From NCBI GenBank assembly GCA_900088475.1, contig FLMG01003521.1, forward strand, positions 1 to 64,000: a DNA stretch of 64,000 bases, given 5' to 3'. Below are positions 26,784 through 36,499 of the stretch, one piece after another; the first letter of the stretch is position 1; the number at the start of each line of letters is the position of its first letter. The DNA is from Hyphochytrium catenoides (Eukaryota; Sar; Hyphochytriomycetes; Hyphochytriales; Hyphochytriaceae). Below the pieces are notes generated by a model. That model worked only from the letters and a program-made list of their open reading frames with translations, had not been told where the DNA came from and searched no databases. Position numbers and translations under genes: made by a program.

Positions 26784-28193
26784 TCACTTAGAGTACCAAA
26801 AGTTTTTTTCTCTAGGAACATCTCGTAGCAAGAAACTGAAAGATTCCCTACTAGCGGTCCCACTACTTCGACGTATAGATACAAATAAGATTAAGGCTAG
26901 TAGTAACACCAGTATGGTGGCAATGTAGTAGCGTATGTGATACAACCATTTAACAAGCACCTGAGTCCGCAGCTTCTGGATGTACTGCTGCTCCCACTTT
27001 GTGATCCTCCGCTCCAAACCATCCAGTGGAATGTCTGTGTCGCGCTGGTCGTCTGGCATCTGTGTTCTAGTAGATAAAGAATTTTTCATTGAAGGAGGTG
27101 CTAGGGTGACTGGAAGGTAAGCTGGAAGGTCCTCACCCACCACCAATCGAAGACCACCCGATGCTAAGAAGTTCACTGGTAACGTGACCACATCTGGCGG
27201 AATCTCAGGCTTGAACGAGCATGTAAGACCATCTAGAAAGGCAGGAACAGTCTCTGGGAGTGCTGTAGACGCGAATGTTGCCTTGGCGATGTAGCTCCTG
27301 GCATGTTCCTCAACAATTCTGTCTTCAATAGAAGAGAGAGGCGGAGTGTAAGCACGAACCGTCCAGTAGTCCCGAAGATGATCGTCCGGAAACTTGTCTT
27401 TGGACCTAGAGATGGTTTGTGCAGGAGGATATGATATGGCATTGAATACGACTCGCTCTCCCAGTACCTGCAGACAGGACTCAACTAGTCTGTCAACCCC
27501 TGACTTGCTTCTACCTAGCATCGCCCGCAGATACGGCATAAAGAGTTTCTCATGACCATATCTGGGAACGACGTCTACTCCTGAGACGATATGAGTTATA
27601 TTCAAATAGGGAAGTGGACGCAAGGTACATAGAGTTCTGTAAAACGATTCAATCGCCTTGGGACCAGCACATGGCCCTGCGTCTGCTAGCACTGTTATGT
27701 GTTCATATCTGAGATTGGCAAGATCTGCAAGACTATAGCAGAGGAAGTTTATCCCGTCTGCAGCTCCCAAGCTCGCTCCAAGGATGTACAGGTGTCTGCC
27801 CTTTGGTAAGGATTGTAGAATATGGTCTTTGTACTTGATCACAGATTCTTCCCCCATCGAGGCCTCGTACGAGCGATTGTGACTCTGTGGATCTCTAGGA
27901 TCAACTCCACGGAACACCAGAGCCACATGGCCTTCACCAATGACGGCGATAGTGTAACGAGGACCGCCATCAAGATCCTCAGCTGAGATCACCTTCAGCG
28001 CTTCTGACCTCTTGCCTGGTTTCTCTAGCAATGGGTGGCTTGTCCATTGAAGACTATGGACATGTTCTGGGAAGTAGGGCAGCTTTCTGGCAAGTAGGCA
28101 GAGGACGGCATAATGATCTGCCTCTGCAGGTGCTAGTACCCCGACATCCGCAAGGGCATCAGTGCCTATCAGCCTGTACTCGAAGGATGTCAT
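26784..28193 (-). CDS. Lipase-like alpha/beta hydrolase with C-terminal membrane helix
   Basis: 469 residues. A GxSxG nucleophile elbow, GASLG with Ser141, lies in HLYILGASLGAADG, preceded by the strand ALVFRGVD. An Asp and a His that could complete the triad occur in GVDVVPRYGHEKL (about residues 205-220), in the order seen in class 3 lipases. Residues about 240-400 are not recognised. A membrane helix at about 412-434 (YYIATILVLLLALILFVSI) and a short basic tail make it tail-anchored. Possible roles are membrane remodelling or entry, by inference. Its 3' end is convergent with the thioredoxin-like gene, 10 bp apart. Confidence 0.7.
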   Translation of the reverse strand: MTSFEYRLIGTDALADVGVLAPAEADHYAVLCLLARKLPYFPEHVHSLQWTSHPLLEKPGKRSEALKVISAEDLDGGPRYTIAVIGEGHVALVFRGVDPRDPQSHNRSYEASMGEESVIKYKDHILQSLPKGRHLYILGASLGAADGINFLCYSLADLANLRYEHITVLADAGPCAGPKAIESFYRTLCTLRPLPYLNITHIVSGVDVVPRYGHEKLFMPYLRAMLGRSKSGVDRLVESCLQVLGERVVFNAISYPPAQTISRSKDKFPDDHLRDYWTVRAYTPPLSSIEDRIVEEHARSYIAKATFASTALPETVPAFLDGLTCSFKPEIPPDVVTLPVNFLASGGLRLVVGEDLPAYLPVTLAPPSMKNSLSTRTQMPDDQRDTDIPLDGLERRITKWEQQYIQKLRTQVLVKWLYHIRYYIATILVLLLALILFVSIRRSSGTASRESFSFLLRDVPREKNFWYSK

Positions 28194-28250
28194 TGCCGAT
28201 CTTTATTACTAGTACCAGATAAGCATCTCGTCCATTTGTCAATAAAATAG

Positions 28251-28340
28251 GATAGCTCTTGATAGCTCTTGATAGCTCTTGATAGCTCTTGATAGCTCTT
28301 GATAGCTCTTGATAGCTCTTGATAGCTCTTGATAGCTCTT
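28251..28340. repeat. Nine perfect 10-bp tandem repeats
   Basis: GATAGCTCTT repeated nine times without change, then a degenerate copy. A minus-strand open frame crosses it (AIKSYQELSR repeats) but starts only with TTG. It lies between the lipase-like gene and the SET gene. Confidence 0.95.
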
Positions 28341-28604
28341 GATGGCGCTGAACGCGAGACCCTGTTGCTCTTCAGGAAGCCTATTGTTGAGATAAAATTC
28401 TGCTAAGCCAAATAGAAGTGCTGGAGACAACTACTATCACATCTTTGCTCTATGAGGTCCAGCACTTCAACTAGGCCTAGTAGAATCTGTACAGTAGCAG
28501 TAGCCGGAAAAATGGTGAACCTAGCCATGTACAAGGACAGGGCAAAATCGTGCATCGTATACAGCAGCTTTCACTGAACGGACTTGTTCAAAAATTTATA
28601 AAGC
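28341..28604. other. 264-bp spacer without supported gene
   Basis: Nothing beyond the preceding repeat array and AT-rich sequence was seen. Confidence 0.4.
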
Positions 28605-29222
28605 TCACCGTCTCTTGACACCTCTTGCTTGTCTCTTGACTTGTCTCTTGACTTGTCTTTTTACACCTCTTGTTTGTCTCTTGACTTGTCTCTTGACATC
28701 TCCTGGAAATTTATAGTGTCGTCCATAGCTAAGTTGTATTTCGTCACCTTGACGTATATTCTTCGTAGCTTTGATTCTCACTCTTGTTAGGCCGTTCTGA
28801 GTGCTGACTACGAAGCGAGCATTGCAGCGATTCGGCTCTCCTCGGCAACTATTGACGTACCTCCCATGGCAGGATTGTGTGGAGCGGGCATCGATATAGA
28901 TGTCCTTGGTTGCTCCCATCACGTAAACAGGATGTGTATCCTGGTATCTCTCCGCAAGAGCATTGATATCAAGGATATCACCTCTATAGTCACAAATATG
29001 TTCATCTTTCCGAAATGGTATTGTTGCAAAAAGTCCATAACCAGCATTAGGGATTGTGCTGATCTTCACTGCAAGACCAAGTTCTTTAGCAAGGTGCTGC
29101 CAGCAGTACACTGCTATCTTGCAAGTGCGACGTGAACATCGCCGTTCCTCTGCCTGTCTCCCACGGCGACGTCTGATTACCATGGCAGCACATCGGTTAC
29201 ACTCCCTTACAGTCTGATCCAT
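28605..29222 (-). CDS. SET-domain protein lysine methyltransferase with basic repeat tail
   Basis: 205 residues. The N-terminus has a Cys cluster (C9, C11-like, C29, C34, C40) that may bind zinc. The SET domain spans about 50-170: GYGLFA at 61-66, RYVNSCRGEPNRCNARF at 121-137, and GDEIQLSYG at 159-167 with the catalytic-type Tyr166. The usual RFINHSC motif reads RYVNSCRG, with His replaced by Ser, which may change SAM binding. The last ~30 residues repeat VKRQ units, encoded by tandem repeats of CTTGTCTCTTGA, and look like a basic DNA- or nucleosome-binding tail. Compare the short vSET enzymes of chlorella viruses that methylate histone H3. A host chromatin target is likely but not shown. Confidence 0.8.
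   Translation of the reverse strand: MDQTVRECNRCAAMVIRRRRGRQAEERRCSRRTCKIAVYCWQHLAKELGLAVKISTIPNAGYGLFATIPFRKDEHICDYRGDILDINALAERYQDTHPVYVMGATKDIYIDARSTQSCHGRYVNSCRGEPNRCNARFVVSTQNGLTRVRIKATKNIRQGDEIQLSYGRHYKFPGDVKRQVKRQTRGVKRQVKRQVKRQARGVKRR
28612..28700. repeat. Imperfect 12-bp tandem repeats in the SET gene tail
   Basis: Repeats of CTTGTCTCTTGA and CACCTCTTG variants encode the VKRQ-rich tail. Confidence 0.7.
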
Positions 29223-29282
29223 TTGCTCTCCTTCAGATTATAATAATAGCCACGAAGCATTTTTGAGTGAACTATAATTTTT

Positions 29283-29567
29283 CTAGCTCTTTGCGAAAGC
29301 CAATAGCAACAGATTACCATCTTCATCACGATTCATCGTATAAGTAAATTTGTCAAAGAAGGTCTCAATGTTGGAAGTCACCTGGCGAGTGGTGAAAGTA
29401 GCGTTGGCATTACGAAGCTGCATTGGATTTGCCTGAAAGTTGATGTAGACTGGATAGTTCTCAGGTAAGGGATCAACTAGCCCCGTCCATCGCGCCTGAA
29501 GCACAATCGATCCATCCTCCGGCAACAACTGCATCTTCTCAACCTCAATGTAGACTAGATCATCCAT
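29283..29567 (-). CDS. Small conserved-looking hypothetical protein
   Basis: 94 residues with a clear ATG and good composition (YIEVEKMQLLPEDGSIVLQARWTG, NIETFFDKFTYTM). Probably a small beta-rich domain. Family not recognised. It lies 60 bp upstream of the SET gene on the same strand. Confidence 0.6.
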   Translation of the reverse strand: MDDLVYIEVEKMQLLPEDGSIVLQARWTGLVDPLPENYPVYINFQANPMQLRNANATFTTRQVTSNIETFFDKFTYTMNRDEDGNLLLLAFAKS

Positions 29568-29842
29568 TCTTGCAACTTTAAAGGGATATACTTATCATGC
29601 GAGAAAAAATTTTTGACCGTGATCTCATACTAAACTTTCTTGTGAGTCATTTAACATGAAGGACATTGAGATACCATCTCAAAAAGAAATATACTTTCCA
29701 AGACAGTATTATACCATTTAAAGCTGTAAACTCTACGGCTTGATAAAACTTTTCTGAAAAGGAAGTTCTGCTCTCATTTACGAATTTTCCTCCTAGAAGA
29801 CAAGGCCAAACCCAAGAAAGCGGCATAGGAACCGGAAGAACC

Positions 29843-32140
29843 ATGTGGAGCAGCGTGACGGAGGTCATCGGCAATCCTGACTTGCTCCAGGCTATCAATA
29901 GCTTCCAACATGGGCGGGAGTTCAAGGACTGGACGGATGGGGATAAGGCTATGAAGCTTGGCCACTACGAGCTCATGAGGCTGAAGCAAGCTGCGGGGGC
30001 CAAGGACTTTTTTTATACATCGAGTGCCACATGGACTGCTCTACAGAAAGGAGACCTAGCTATGTTGGAGTTCATTCTCTCTTCTGGAAGAAATGAGTTC
30101 ACAGTACAGTCTTCTGCTTCAAAGGCCGTGTCCGAGACCATTCGTTGGAGTCTGCGGCGTCCGCCTTGCAGAGACAGGTCTCCCAGGAAGGAGTCGTACG
30201 ATGAGCTATTCTGGGAAGACCCCAGAGAAGTGACCTATGAGGAACAGGAAGCCGAGTACGACGATGACGACGACGATGAGACAAAAAGCGCGGAACATTC
30301 TCTCTTGGTAGCAACGAAGCATGGTCATTTCCACATTGTGAAGTGGCTTATGGAACACACGGATGATCTGTATGGCGCGGTCACGGATAAGCATCTCATT
30401 GAATGCTTCAACATGGCGGTGCAGTGTGGGCATGTAGAGTTGGCGGAATTCTTTTATAATCATCTTGGGTCAGCCAAGGTATCGGAGAGAACACTTGAGG
30501 AGGCTCTTGAAGGTGCAACTACACATGGAGCCCCGTCTACTTTCATCTGGCTACAAGACAAAGCCAAGGAGCTCTATGGGGACTATCTGCCATGCACCAG
30601 GACTGCTTCTTTGGAAATCCTCCGATGGATAAGGAAAAACAAGACTTCTTCGTGGAATGACTGGTGGATCTCCTGCTACGAAATGGCAGTCACAACTGGG
30701 AACCTACCGACCCTTCAATGGTTTGAAAAGGTAGCTGCTAAGCGTGTTCAGCCTCCCGACACTGAGGATCTTGTTGCGGCAGCGTGCGGTGGTCACCTTG
30801 ATATGCTGAAGCACTGCTACGACAAGTATTATAACTTGACCAAGAAACGGAAACGCTCAAGCAGCAAGCTGAAGTTGAAATTTGGCATGAGGGATCTGAA
30901 AAAAATAGCTGAGAATGGCCATGTTCATGTACTCAAATGGATAAAAGAGAAGCGCCTGACCTCATCAGTGTTTGGTAACGGAGCTCTAGCAAGGGCAATT
31001 TATGGAGGGCATTACGAAACTGCCAAGTGGATCCTTGACCAAGGAGGGCGGTACTCACTTCCAGACTATTGGAAGTATGCCGCTAGTACCGGGAATGTCA
31101 AGCTGCTGGACCTACTCTACACTCATACCGTTAAGTACCCTACAGATACAATCAAGGCTGCAATGAACGCTGCAGCTCGCATGGGTCATCGTAAGGTCAC
31201 TGACTATCTAATGGAGAAACATGCATCCCGGGGTGACGGCCATTGGCATGGGCCTATGTATGAAGCAGTATTAGGGGGCCATTCAGATCTCGTCAGGCAC
31301 TTACACGAGAACGGCTTTGGTCCTTACTCTGTTCGTTTATGGCAAGATGCTATCTTCCATGGTCGTCTAGATGTTGCCAAGTTCCTTTGGAAAGAGCTTG
31401 ACCTTGCTAATGGGGAGCTGCCATTCAACGTCAAGGACATTCATGGCCTTCTCGAACGCGAGTATTGGGATGTTGCTTACTGGCTCTTGACACTGGATCA
31501 GGCTGCATCTGTGAAAGATGAATGGATCAGAGAACGGCATTACATGAAAGCAGATCTCAAGCAGCGCATGGCAAAGTGTTTTGGAGAAGTACTACATGAG
31601 ACAGGAGTAACCCATGCTGAGCGTTTGGTTACTACATATCTCGGGGATGAACCTGTCTTTCTAAGCGTCCTAATGACTCCTTCGTTCAGATCCTCTCGGA
31701 CCCCGGCTCCCTACTATAATGAAACCAATGCCAAGAAGGTACCTTCCGATGTGAGAAACTGGGCCAGAAAATTTATGAAGCAGGAGCTGGAGTTCCGTAG
31801 TGAAGAGGTGGACCAATACCAGAGCTTTATAGATGGGTATCAAGGCTTAATGGAAGATGAGAAAAGGTTAATAGCTATGATACAGCAGACGATGAAGACG
31901 TCCCAGCAGAGAATGCGGCTTGCCGATGACGATGAGTTGAGAGCCTTCTATCAACATAAGATGAAAGCAGACCAGAAGGGCCTTATGAAGCCCCAGAAAA
32001 GACTACTTAAGGCACGAGAAAATTCTGCCAAGATAGAAAGAAAAATGGAAAAGCATAGAAAAGCATGTGAAGACCTTCAACGAGACCTCAACAAGCTTGG
32101 AGATTGCCATTCTGAGAGTGACTCCATGGAAGACTACTAG
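29843..32140 (+). CDS. Large ankyrin-like repeat protein with C-terminal coiled coil
   Basis: 765 residues, related to the 24559 gene in its N-terminus (AINSFQHGREFKDWTDGDKAMKLG). Residues about 45-520 hold some twelve degenerate ankyrin repeats (ATKHGHFHIVKWLMEH, MAVQCGHVELAEFFYNH, AIYGGHYETAKWILDQGG). An acidic insert lies near 130-145 (YDDDDDDE). Residues about 640-755 are a charged coiled coil. Likely a scaffold or ubiquitin-ligase adaptor; target unknown. Confidence 0.7.
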   Translation: MWSSVTEVIGNPDLLQAINSFQHGREFKDWTDGDKAMKLGHYELMRLKQAAGAKDFFYTSSATWTALQKGDLAMLEFILSSGRNEFTVQSSASKAVSETIRWSLRRPPCRDRSPRKESYDELFWEDPREVTYEEQEAEYDDDDDDETKSAEHSLLVATKHGHFHIVKWLMEHTDDLYGAVTDKHLIECFNMAVQCGHVELAEFFYNHLGSAKVSERTLEEALEGATTHGAPSTFIWLQDKAKELYGDYLPCTRTASLEILRWIRKNKTSSWNDWWISCYEMAVTTGNLPTLQWFEKVAAKRVQPPDTEDLVAAACGGHLDMLKHCYDKYYNLTKKRKRSSSKLKLKFGMRDLKKIAENGHVHVLKWIKEKRLTSSVFGNGALARAIYGGHYETAKWILDQGGRYSLPDYWKYAASTGNVKLLDLLYTHTVKYPTDTIKAAMNAAARMGHRKVTDYLMEKHASRGDGHWHGPMYEAVLGGHSDLVRHLHENGFGPYSVRLWQDAIFHGRLDVAKFLWKELDLANGELPFNVKDIHGLLEREYWDVAYWLLTLDQAASVKDEWIRERHYMKADLKQRMAKCFGEVLHETGVTHAERLVTTYLGDEPVFLSVLMTPSFRSSRTPAPYYNETNAKKVPSDVRNWARKFMKQELEFRSEEVDQYQSFIDGYQGLMEDEKRLIAMIQQTMKTSQQRMRLADDDELRAFYQHKMKADQKGLMKPQKRLLKARENSAKIERKMEKHRKACEDLQRDLNKLGDCHSESDSMEDY

Positions 32141-32204
32141 ACGTTCAGATAGAGTCAGTTTCCGCGGCGCCTAACTCTTCTTAGGTTCACTGCGGTTGTC
32201 CTTA

Positions 32205-34826
32205 TCATGAGCTTGTTGCTTCAATCACTATGTCCTGGAACTTCTCAATAAATGTGTCAAGCATATAACTGTTCTTATCTAGAGCTGCCAGGTAGTTGGT
32301 GATGGCAGTGATGCGCTCCAGGTCAGTGGCAATGAGGGATGCTTGCAACAGGGAGTCGTAGAACCCAGGATAGCCAACACCTAGGTACTCCTCAAGCGCT
32401 GGATGACGATTGACTATCAAAGGTGTATGTCTAACAACGCATTCAATAGCAGTGTTGACGGCAGAACAATCTACCAGGTTCAAGAAAATTATGTTCTCAG
32501 ACAACAACTTATCATACTCATCGTTACTCATTGTATCTAGTATCCTTACAGAGTCATCGTTCAACTTCAATGTCTTTAGCATCCCATCAAGATACTTATT
32601 GTTATTCTTGCAGACACGACACATCAATCCCGGCTCCAGAGGGAGACCACCCATGTCATAGCACCCACCGTCCACACCAGCTTCCATAAAGAGATCGGTC
32701 TGGCCTAACACATCATCCATATACTCAAACAGACCTTCTGGCTTGAAGTAAGCGTCCATCTCCTTACCTTTCAGTGCTGCTTTGCTAAGACGTAGTCTAT
32801 TGTTAAATACAGAGTCAATTGGTAGATTGTAGATAGCATAGGAGTTGCGTAGCCAGCCACCTACCTGTACTATCTTCTTGTCGTTATTTGCTATGAACTG
32901 TGGTATGGTGAACTTCAGCTCTGGAATCTCTGTCGGATGATGCAAGACCCTAACAAGAACATCCTGAAACCCCTGAAGGTTCAAGTATGTCTGCAACTGC
33001 TGTGCCAAGTAATCTGATAGAGCAATGAGCGCCTTGCAATGGAATAATGACTCCATGAACGCTGGGTTATTGAAGAGCTCGTCACAGTTATATTCAGAAA
33101 ATTCTGTGTTGAATGTGTGATGTACGAAGCCTATCCACGGCATCTTGTAGGGTATGCGCTGGGTGATCTGTAATAGCTCAGAGCCCCAGTGGAAAGTGCG
33201 GTCGACGTACGTGTCAACAAAGATGGCATCACCAGCCTTTCCCAGCACTGTCTTGTCCAACTGATACAGACCACCAGTGACGTATGTCCAACCTGAGCGA
33301 TGCAGACCCTTCCCATCATCTTGACGGATGTATTGCAAGTCAATCAACACTCGTCTCTCTACATTCAATGGAGGATATACGGTGGCAGGCTCAAGAACAT
33401 AGGATAGATGGTCATTGTAGTCGGCATAGATCCAGTCCAATGCTTCATCGAGTCTGAAGGTGGGATCGTTAATCATGTTTTCGCTCATACCCCAGACATA
33501 GGGGAGATTCATTCTCTCGCTCAGGGCATAGCATACAAGACGAGCCACTGTCGCTGGGTCCTTATCTCCTAGAATGTCACCTAGTCTAACCTGACCTTGA
33601 AAGAACATATCATAGGTCTCTTCACTAATATCAAGATAAGATTGAATGAATGACTTTGCATCTGAGATGACTGCCTCCTTAGACTTGGCGAAAGTGCGCT
33701 CCACCTGGATAGTTTTCCTCTTCTTAGTGCAGATCAAGTTACGAATGAATCCAATATCAATCTCTGGAAACTTGTACTCGTTGTTCGGGTGAGACAGACC
33801 GAACTTGATTAGCTTGACTGCCCGTTCAACATCAATGTCCGTTGGCTTGTAGTCCTCATCAACAGGAAGAGCATAGCCATATTCTTCCATGTTAACATCC
33901 TTCAGCAGGTTCTCCACCTTTCTGGTAGTGAACATAGATACAAACGGAACATTTTGAATAAGAGAGAACATCACAGAGTGAAAGCGCATACAGAAGGACA
34001 TGTCCAGGGTAACCATAAACTTCATCATAGCTTCAGGCTGACGGAGAAACGTGTCCTTCACATTAACAATATTAGGTCTAGGCCCAATGGTGTCCGCAAT
34101 CTCATTGTTGAGCACTATGTCATTCTCATTTGGGTTCTCACCATAGTTGAAAGGTATGAGATACACCTCGGCAAATTCAGACACCTGGGACACCAAGTCC
34201 ACAAGCTTTCCTAGAAGGTTACGCTCGGCAGGGGTTCTCGCAATTGCAGGTTGTGCTAAGAAGAACCCAATGCGAGGCACACCAGTGAAGGGCCTCTTGA
34301 TGGCTGTAGTCTTCAGAGACACTGTGAAGTCTGGCATATAAGATACATTGTCGGGATGAATGTTCGCACTGACGACTGAGAGATCTTGCTGTGAACGAAG
34401 AATAACATGATCGAACATCGATAAATACTTGAGGCCTGTTAGATATGGGATGCCAACACTCATAGCATAGACTGGTCCCGTGAACGTTGCGAGAACTGGT
34501 TGGATCTGGTCAATGAAATAAGAGTTGATGATATCCCCGCCACCACAGATCACAACCTCAATGTCGCTCGGGATGTGAGTTAGCTTGTCACTGGAGATGT
34601 AAGTCACTGGACCGATTTTGCTGAAGCAGGACTTGAAGGCTTCATCGCCCAAGTTGCCCTTGTCATAGTACCCGACCACAAGAGTCTTTGGAAAGCGGAG
34701 AGTCTCATACGATCGCTCACTGTAACTCTCATTAGGACTTGCAGTTAATAAGGTCGTTTGGTCAAAGAGGTCCAGATAATCTGAGGCACAGCGTGAACTG
34801 CGTAAATGCTGCCGGGTACTTATCAT
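32205..34826 (-). CDS. Polysaccharide pyruvyl transferase fused to a glycosyltransferase-like domain
   Basis: 873 residues. Residues about 48-335 match the polysaccharide pyruvyl transferase (CsaB/WcaK-like) family: LVVGYYDKGNLGDEAF, VVICGGGDIINSYF, PVYAMSVGIPY, and a C-terminal SFCMRFHSVMFSL block. Residues about 500-870 resemble a GT-B glycosyltransferase (RVLIDLQYI, WIGFVHHTFNTEF, KALIALSDYLAQQL, IIFLNLVDCSAVNTAIECV). The fusion could make and modify one glycan, for example a pyruvylated surface sugar. The donor is not predictable from sequence. A partial promoter motif (GTCAAATTTA) and TATA-like sequence lie just upstream. Confidence 0.8.
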   Translation of the reverse strand: MISTRQHLRSSRCASDYLDLFDQTTLLTASPNESYSERSYETLRFPKTLVVGYYDKGNLGDEAFKSCFSKIGPVTYISSDKLTHIPSDIEVVICGGGDIINSYFIDQIQPVLATFTGPVYAMSVGIPYLTGLKYLSMFDHVILRSQQDLSVVSANIHPDNVSYMPDFTVSLKTTAIKRPFTGVPRIGFFLAQPAIARTPAERNLLGKLVDLVSQVSEFAEVYLIPFNYGENPNENDIVLNNEIADTIGPRPNIVNVKDTFLRQPEAMMKFMVTLDMSFCMRFHSVMFSLIQNVPFVSMFTTRKVENLLKDVNMEEYGYALPVDEDYKPTDIDVERAVKLIKFGLSHPNNEYKFPEIDIGFIRNLICTKKRKTIQVERTFAKSKEAVISDAKSFIQSYLDISEETYDMFFQGQVRLGDILGDKDPATVARLVCYALSERMNLPYVWGMSENMINDPTFRLDEALDWIYADYNDHLSYVLEPATVYPPLNVERRVLIDLQYIRQDDGKGLHRSGWTYVTGGLYQLDKTVLGKAGDAIFVDTYVDRTFHWGSELLQITQRIPYKMPWIGFVHHTFNTEFSEYNCDELFNNPAFMESLFHCKALIALSDYLAQQLQTYLNLQGFQDVLVRVLHHPTEIPELKFTIPQFIANNDKKIVQVGGWLRNSYAIYNLPIDSVFNNRLRLSKAALKGKEMDAYFKPEGLFEYMDDVLGQTDLFMEAGVDGGCYDMGGLPLEPGLMCRVCKNNNKYLDGMLKTLKLNDDSVRILDTMSNDEYDKLLSENIIFLNLVDCSAVNTAIECVVRHTPLIVNRHPALEEYLGVGYPGFYDSLLQASLIATDLERITAITNYLAALDKNSYMLDTFIEKFQDIVIEATSS

Positions 34827-34846
34827 CTTGCACAGTTAGCGAGCCA

Positions 34847-34856
34847 GTCAAATTTA
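34847..34856 (-). promoter_or_regulatory. AAATTTGAAT-like motif
   Basis: Reads TAAATTTGAC on the minus strand, about 20 bp before the ATG at 34826. The last part differs from the consensus. A TATATAGTATAA sequence precedes it. Confidence 0.4.
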
Positions 34857-34981
34857 TACTATATATCGCAAAACAATTATCTACTAGTAAATATATATTT
34901 TTAGCATCCGGATACGTCCAGGGCCAGTTTAGACCCACATACTCAGCACGCTATCTGGACTTTTCGGAGAGTCTCGGAAAG

Positions 34982-35245
34982 ATGACACTTGGTGACACGC
35001 GACTTCTGCGGACCTACTATCTGAAAAGACTATTGCAAGCGGTAGAGGTGTCACGTCATCAGCATCGTGATCAACAACAGGAGTACCAACAAGAAGAGAT
35101 GTCTCTTCCTTTTGACCTAGTCCTAAATCAAGTCTTCAAATGGTGGAGGATATCACACAGTGAGGCCATGAACCTGATACCTATCTTCCTTAGCAAGTTC
35201 AATGATTACCACGACTTTGCCAGAGCCATTGAGAGGAACATATGA
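34982..35245 (+). CDS. Small hypothetical protein
   Basis: 87 residues from the ATG at 34982. The longer frame starts with TTG at 34739 and overlaps the divergent gene, so the ATG is preferred. A TATATATTTTTAG sequence lies about 90 bp upstream. The protein is charged at the N-terminus, with a Gln-rich stretch (HQHRDQQQEYQQEE) and a hydrophobic helical C-terminus. Family not recognised. Confidence 0.5.
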   Translation: MTLGDTRLLRTYYLKRLLQAVEVSRHQHRDQQQEYQQEEMSLPFDLVLNQVFKWWRISHSEAMNLIPIFLSKFNDYHDFARAIERNI

Positions 35246-35325
35246 GTGACTGGGTAGCCGTAAGAACATTATGTTCCGAACACAAAAAATTATCTATGGT
35301 TCTCACATAAGAAGACACAAGGAAG

Positions 35326-35517
35326 ATGAACCAACAACCGCCTGCGGACCAAGCACCTCAGATTACCACGCCATTGGGAACAGTCGCCATACCAAGTGAC
35401 TGGGTAACCTCACGTCAAGCCACTGCGCGTGCAGCAGCCTCGAAGATGGACCCTTCTGCGACAAGTACCCTTCGACACGCTGTCCGAGATAGGCTCAAGA
35501 GTAACGCCCAGCAATAG
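35326..35517 (+). CDS. Small hypothetical protein
   Basis: 63 residues, Pro/Gln/Ala/Ser/Thr-rich, without hydrophobic segments, likely disordered. It starts at a clear ATG 80 bp after the previous gene. No family recognised, so moderate to low confidence. Confidence 0.4.
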   Translation: MNQQPPADQAPQITTPLGTVAIPSDWVTSRQATARAAASKMDPSATSTLRHAVRDRLKSNAQQ

Positions 35518-35665
35518 TAGCCGTTAGCAGCCCAAAAACGGACAAAGACTCTTAGTCAAATCTTGATGAAGACGTAATAACCAGACAGCGGCGCTACCAC
35601 GAACTGAAAGTGTGACACACCTTTGCTACACCATCGGCTTGGTCCTCTATACATCCTTGCCGAGC

Positions 35666-36229
35666 TCAGATGCCCCTCCTATGTTGACTAGCCATCCAGT
35701 CAGGCTGAGGCGCTGGAGGTTCTTGGGTTGGATTGCTAACATCATTTCTATCCAGATATTCTTTCGAATATCTCCAGTACCTTTCATATTCAAATACTGG
35801 AATATTACCAATCGTGCGCTTATAACGTACCGGGATGATTCTCGAAGCATAAGTTTGGTTATCGTCGGTGCGTATGAAGATTCTAATCTTCGTTGTGTCA
35901 TTGAAGACGGGAACATCTTTCACCCTTTTGTGTTCATTGTATTGCATGTAATAGAATAACGCAAGCTTTGCGGCAGGCTGAATGATCGTATCATAAATTG
36001 ACATCACATCGCCAGAATACCGGAAATGATAAATATCAGCGTTCGTCGCCATCGGATTCATGACTTGGACCTCATCACGTAGGTAGAAAGATGTTATGAT
36101 CTCGGGTGGCCCGGCTGCGTCTCCGATCTCTACAGTGACTGTAGCGGCGCGTTCATTACCACCAAATGTCTGCACTAGCTTAGATAAAGCACCGCCGGTA
36201 ACTCCGGCTAGAAGGAGTCCAACAACCAT
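35666..36229 (-). CDS. Hypothetical protein with hydrophobic N-terminus
   Basis: 187 residues. The first ~17 residues (MVVGLLLAGVTGGALSK) look like a signal or membrane anchor. The rest is a beta-rich globular domain (VTVEIGDAAGPPEIITSFYLRDEVQV, IRIFIRTDDNQTYASRIIPV), then a Pro-rich tail. Family not recognised. It is convergent with the 35326 gene. Confidence 0.6.
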   Translation of the reverse strand: MVVGLLLAGVTGGALSKLVQTFGGNERAATVTVEIGDAAGPPEIITSFYLRDEVQVMNPMATNADIYHFRYSGDVMSIYDTIIQPAAKLALFYYMQYNEHKRVKDVPVFNDTTKIRIFIRTDDNQTYASRIIPVRYKRTIGNIPVFEYERYWRYSKEYLDRNDVSNPTQEPPAPQPDWMASQHRRGI

Positions 36230-36453
36230 TTTCTTTCGTAATATAGAAGACCAAGTAAAAAAAAGAGACAGAAAAATAAAGGATCACTGGCGGTCTCACC
36301 GTAGACACAGATCGCCGCGGGTGACACCTCCAGCGCACACCTCATAGAAGCTTGCCAAGGAGACAGGGACCGCTAACGGCAAGAACTGGCCTGGTTCCAG
36401 CCCTCAGAAAGCTTCATTCGTCTATTTCCCCTGGTCTGTGAGCCTCTCAGAAT

Positions 36454-36463
36454 AAATTTGAAT
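36454..36463 (+). promoter_or_regulatory. AAATTTGAAT promoter motif
   Basis: Perfect motif, 37 bp before the ATG of the short frame at 36500 and 144 bp before the next ATG at 36607. Confidence 0.6.
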
Positions 36464-36499
36464 CTCTTGAAGCTTCTTCTAACTAGGTATTGCGAGAAG

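Noticed and set aside
28239-28430. Minus-strand frame through the 10-bp repeat array
   Set aside because: Starts only with TTG, and its repetitive part is produced by the DNA array.
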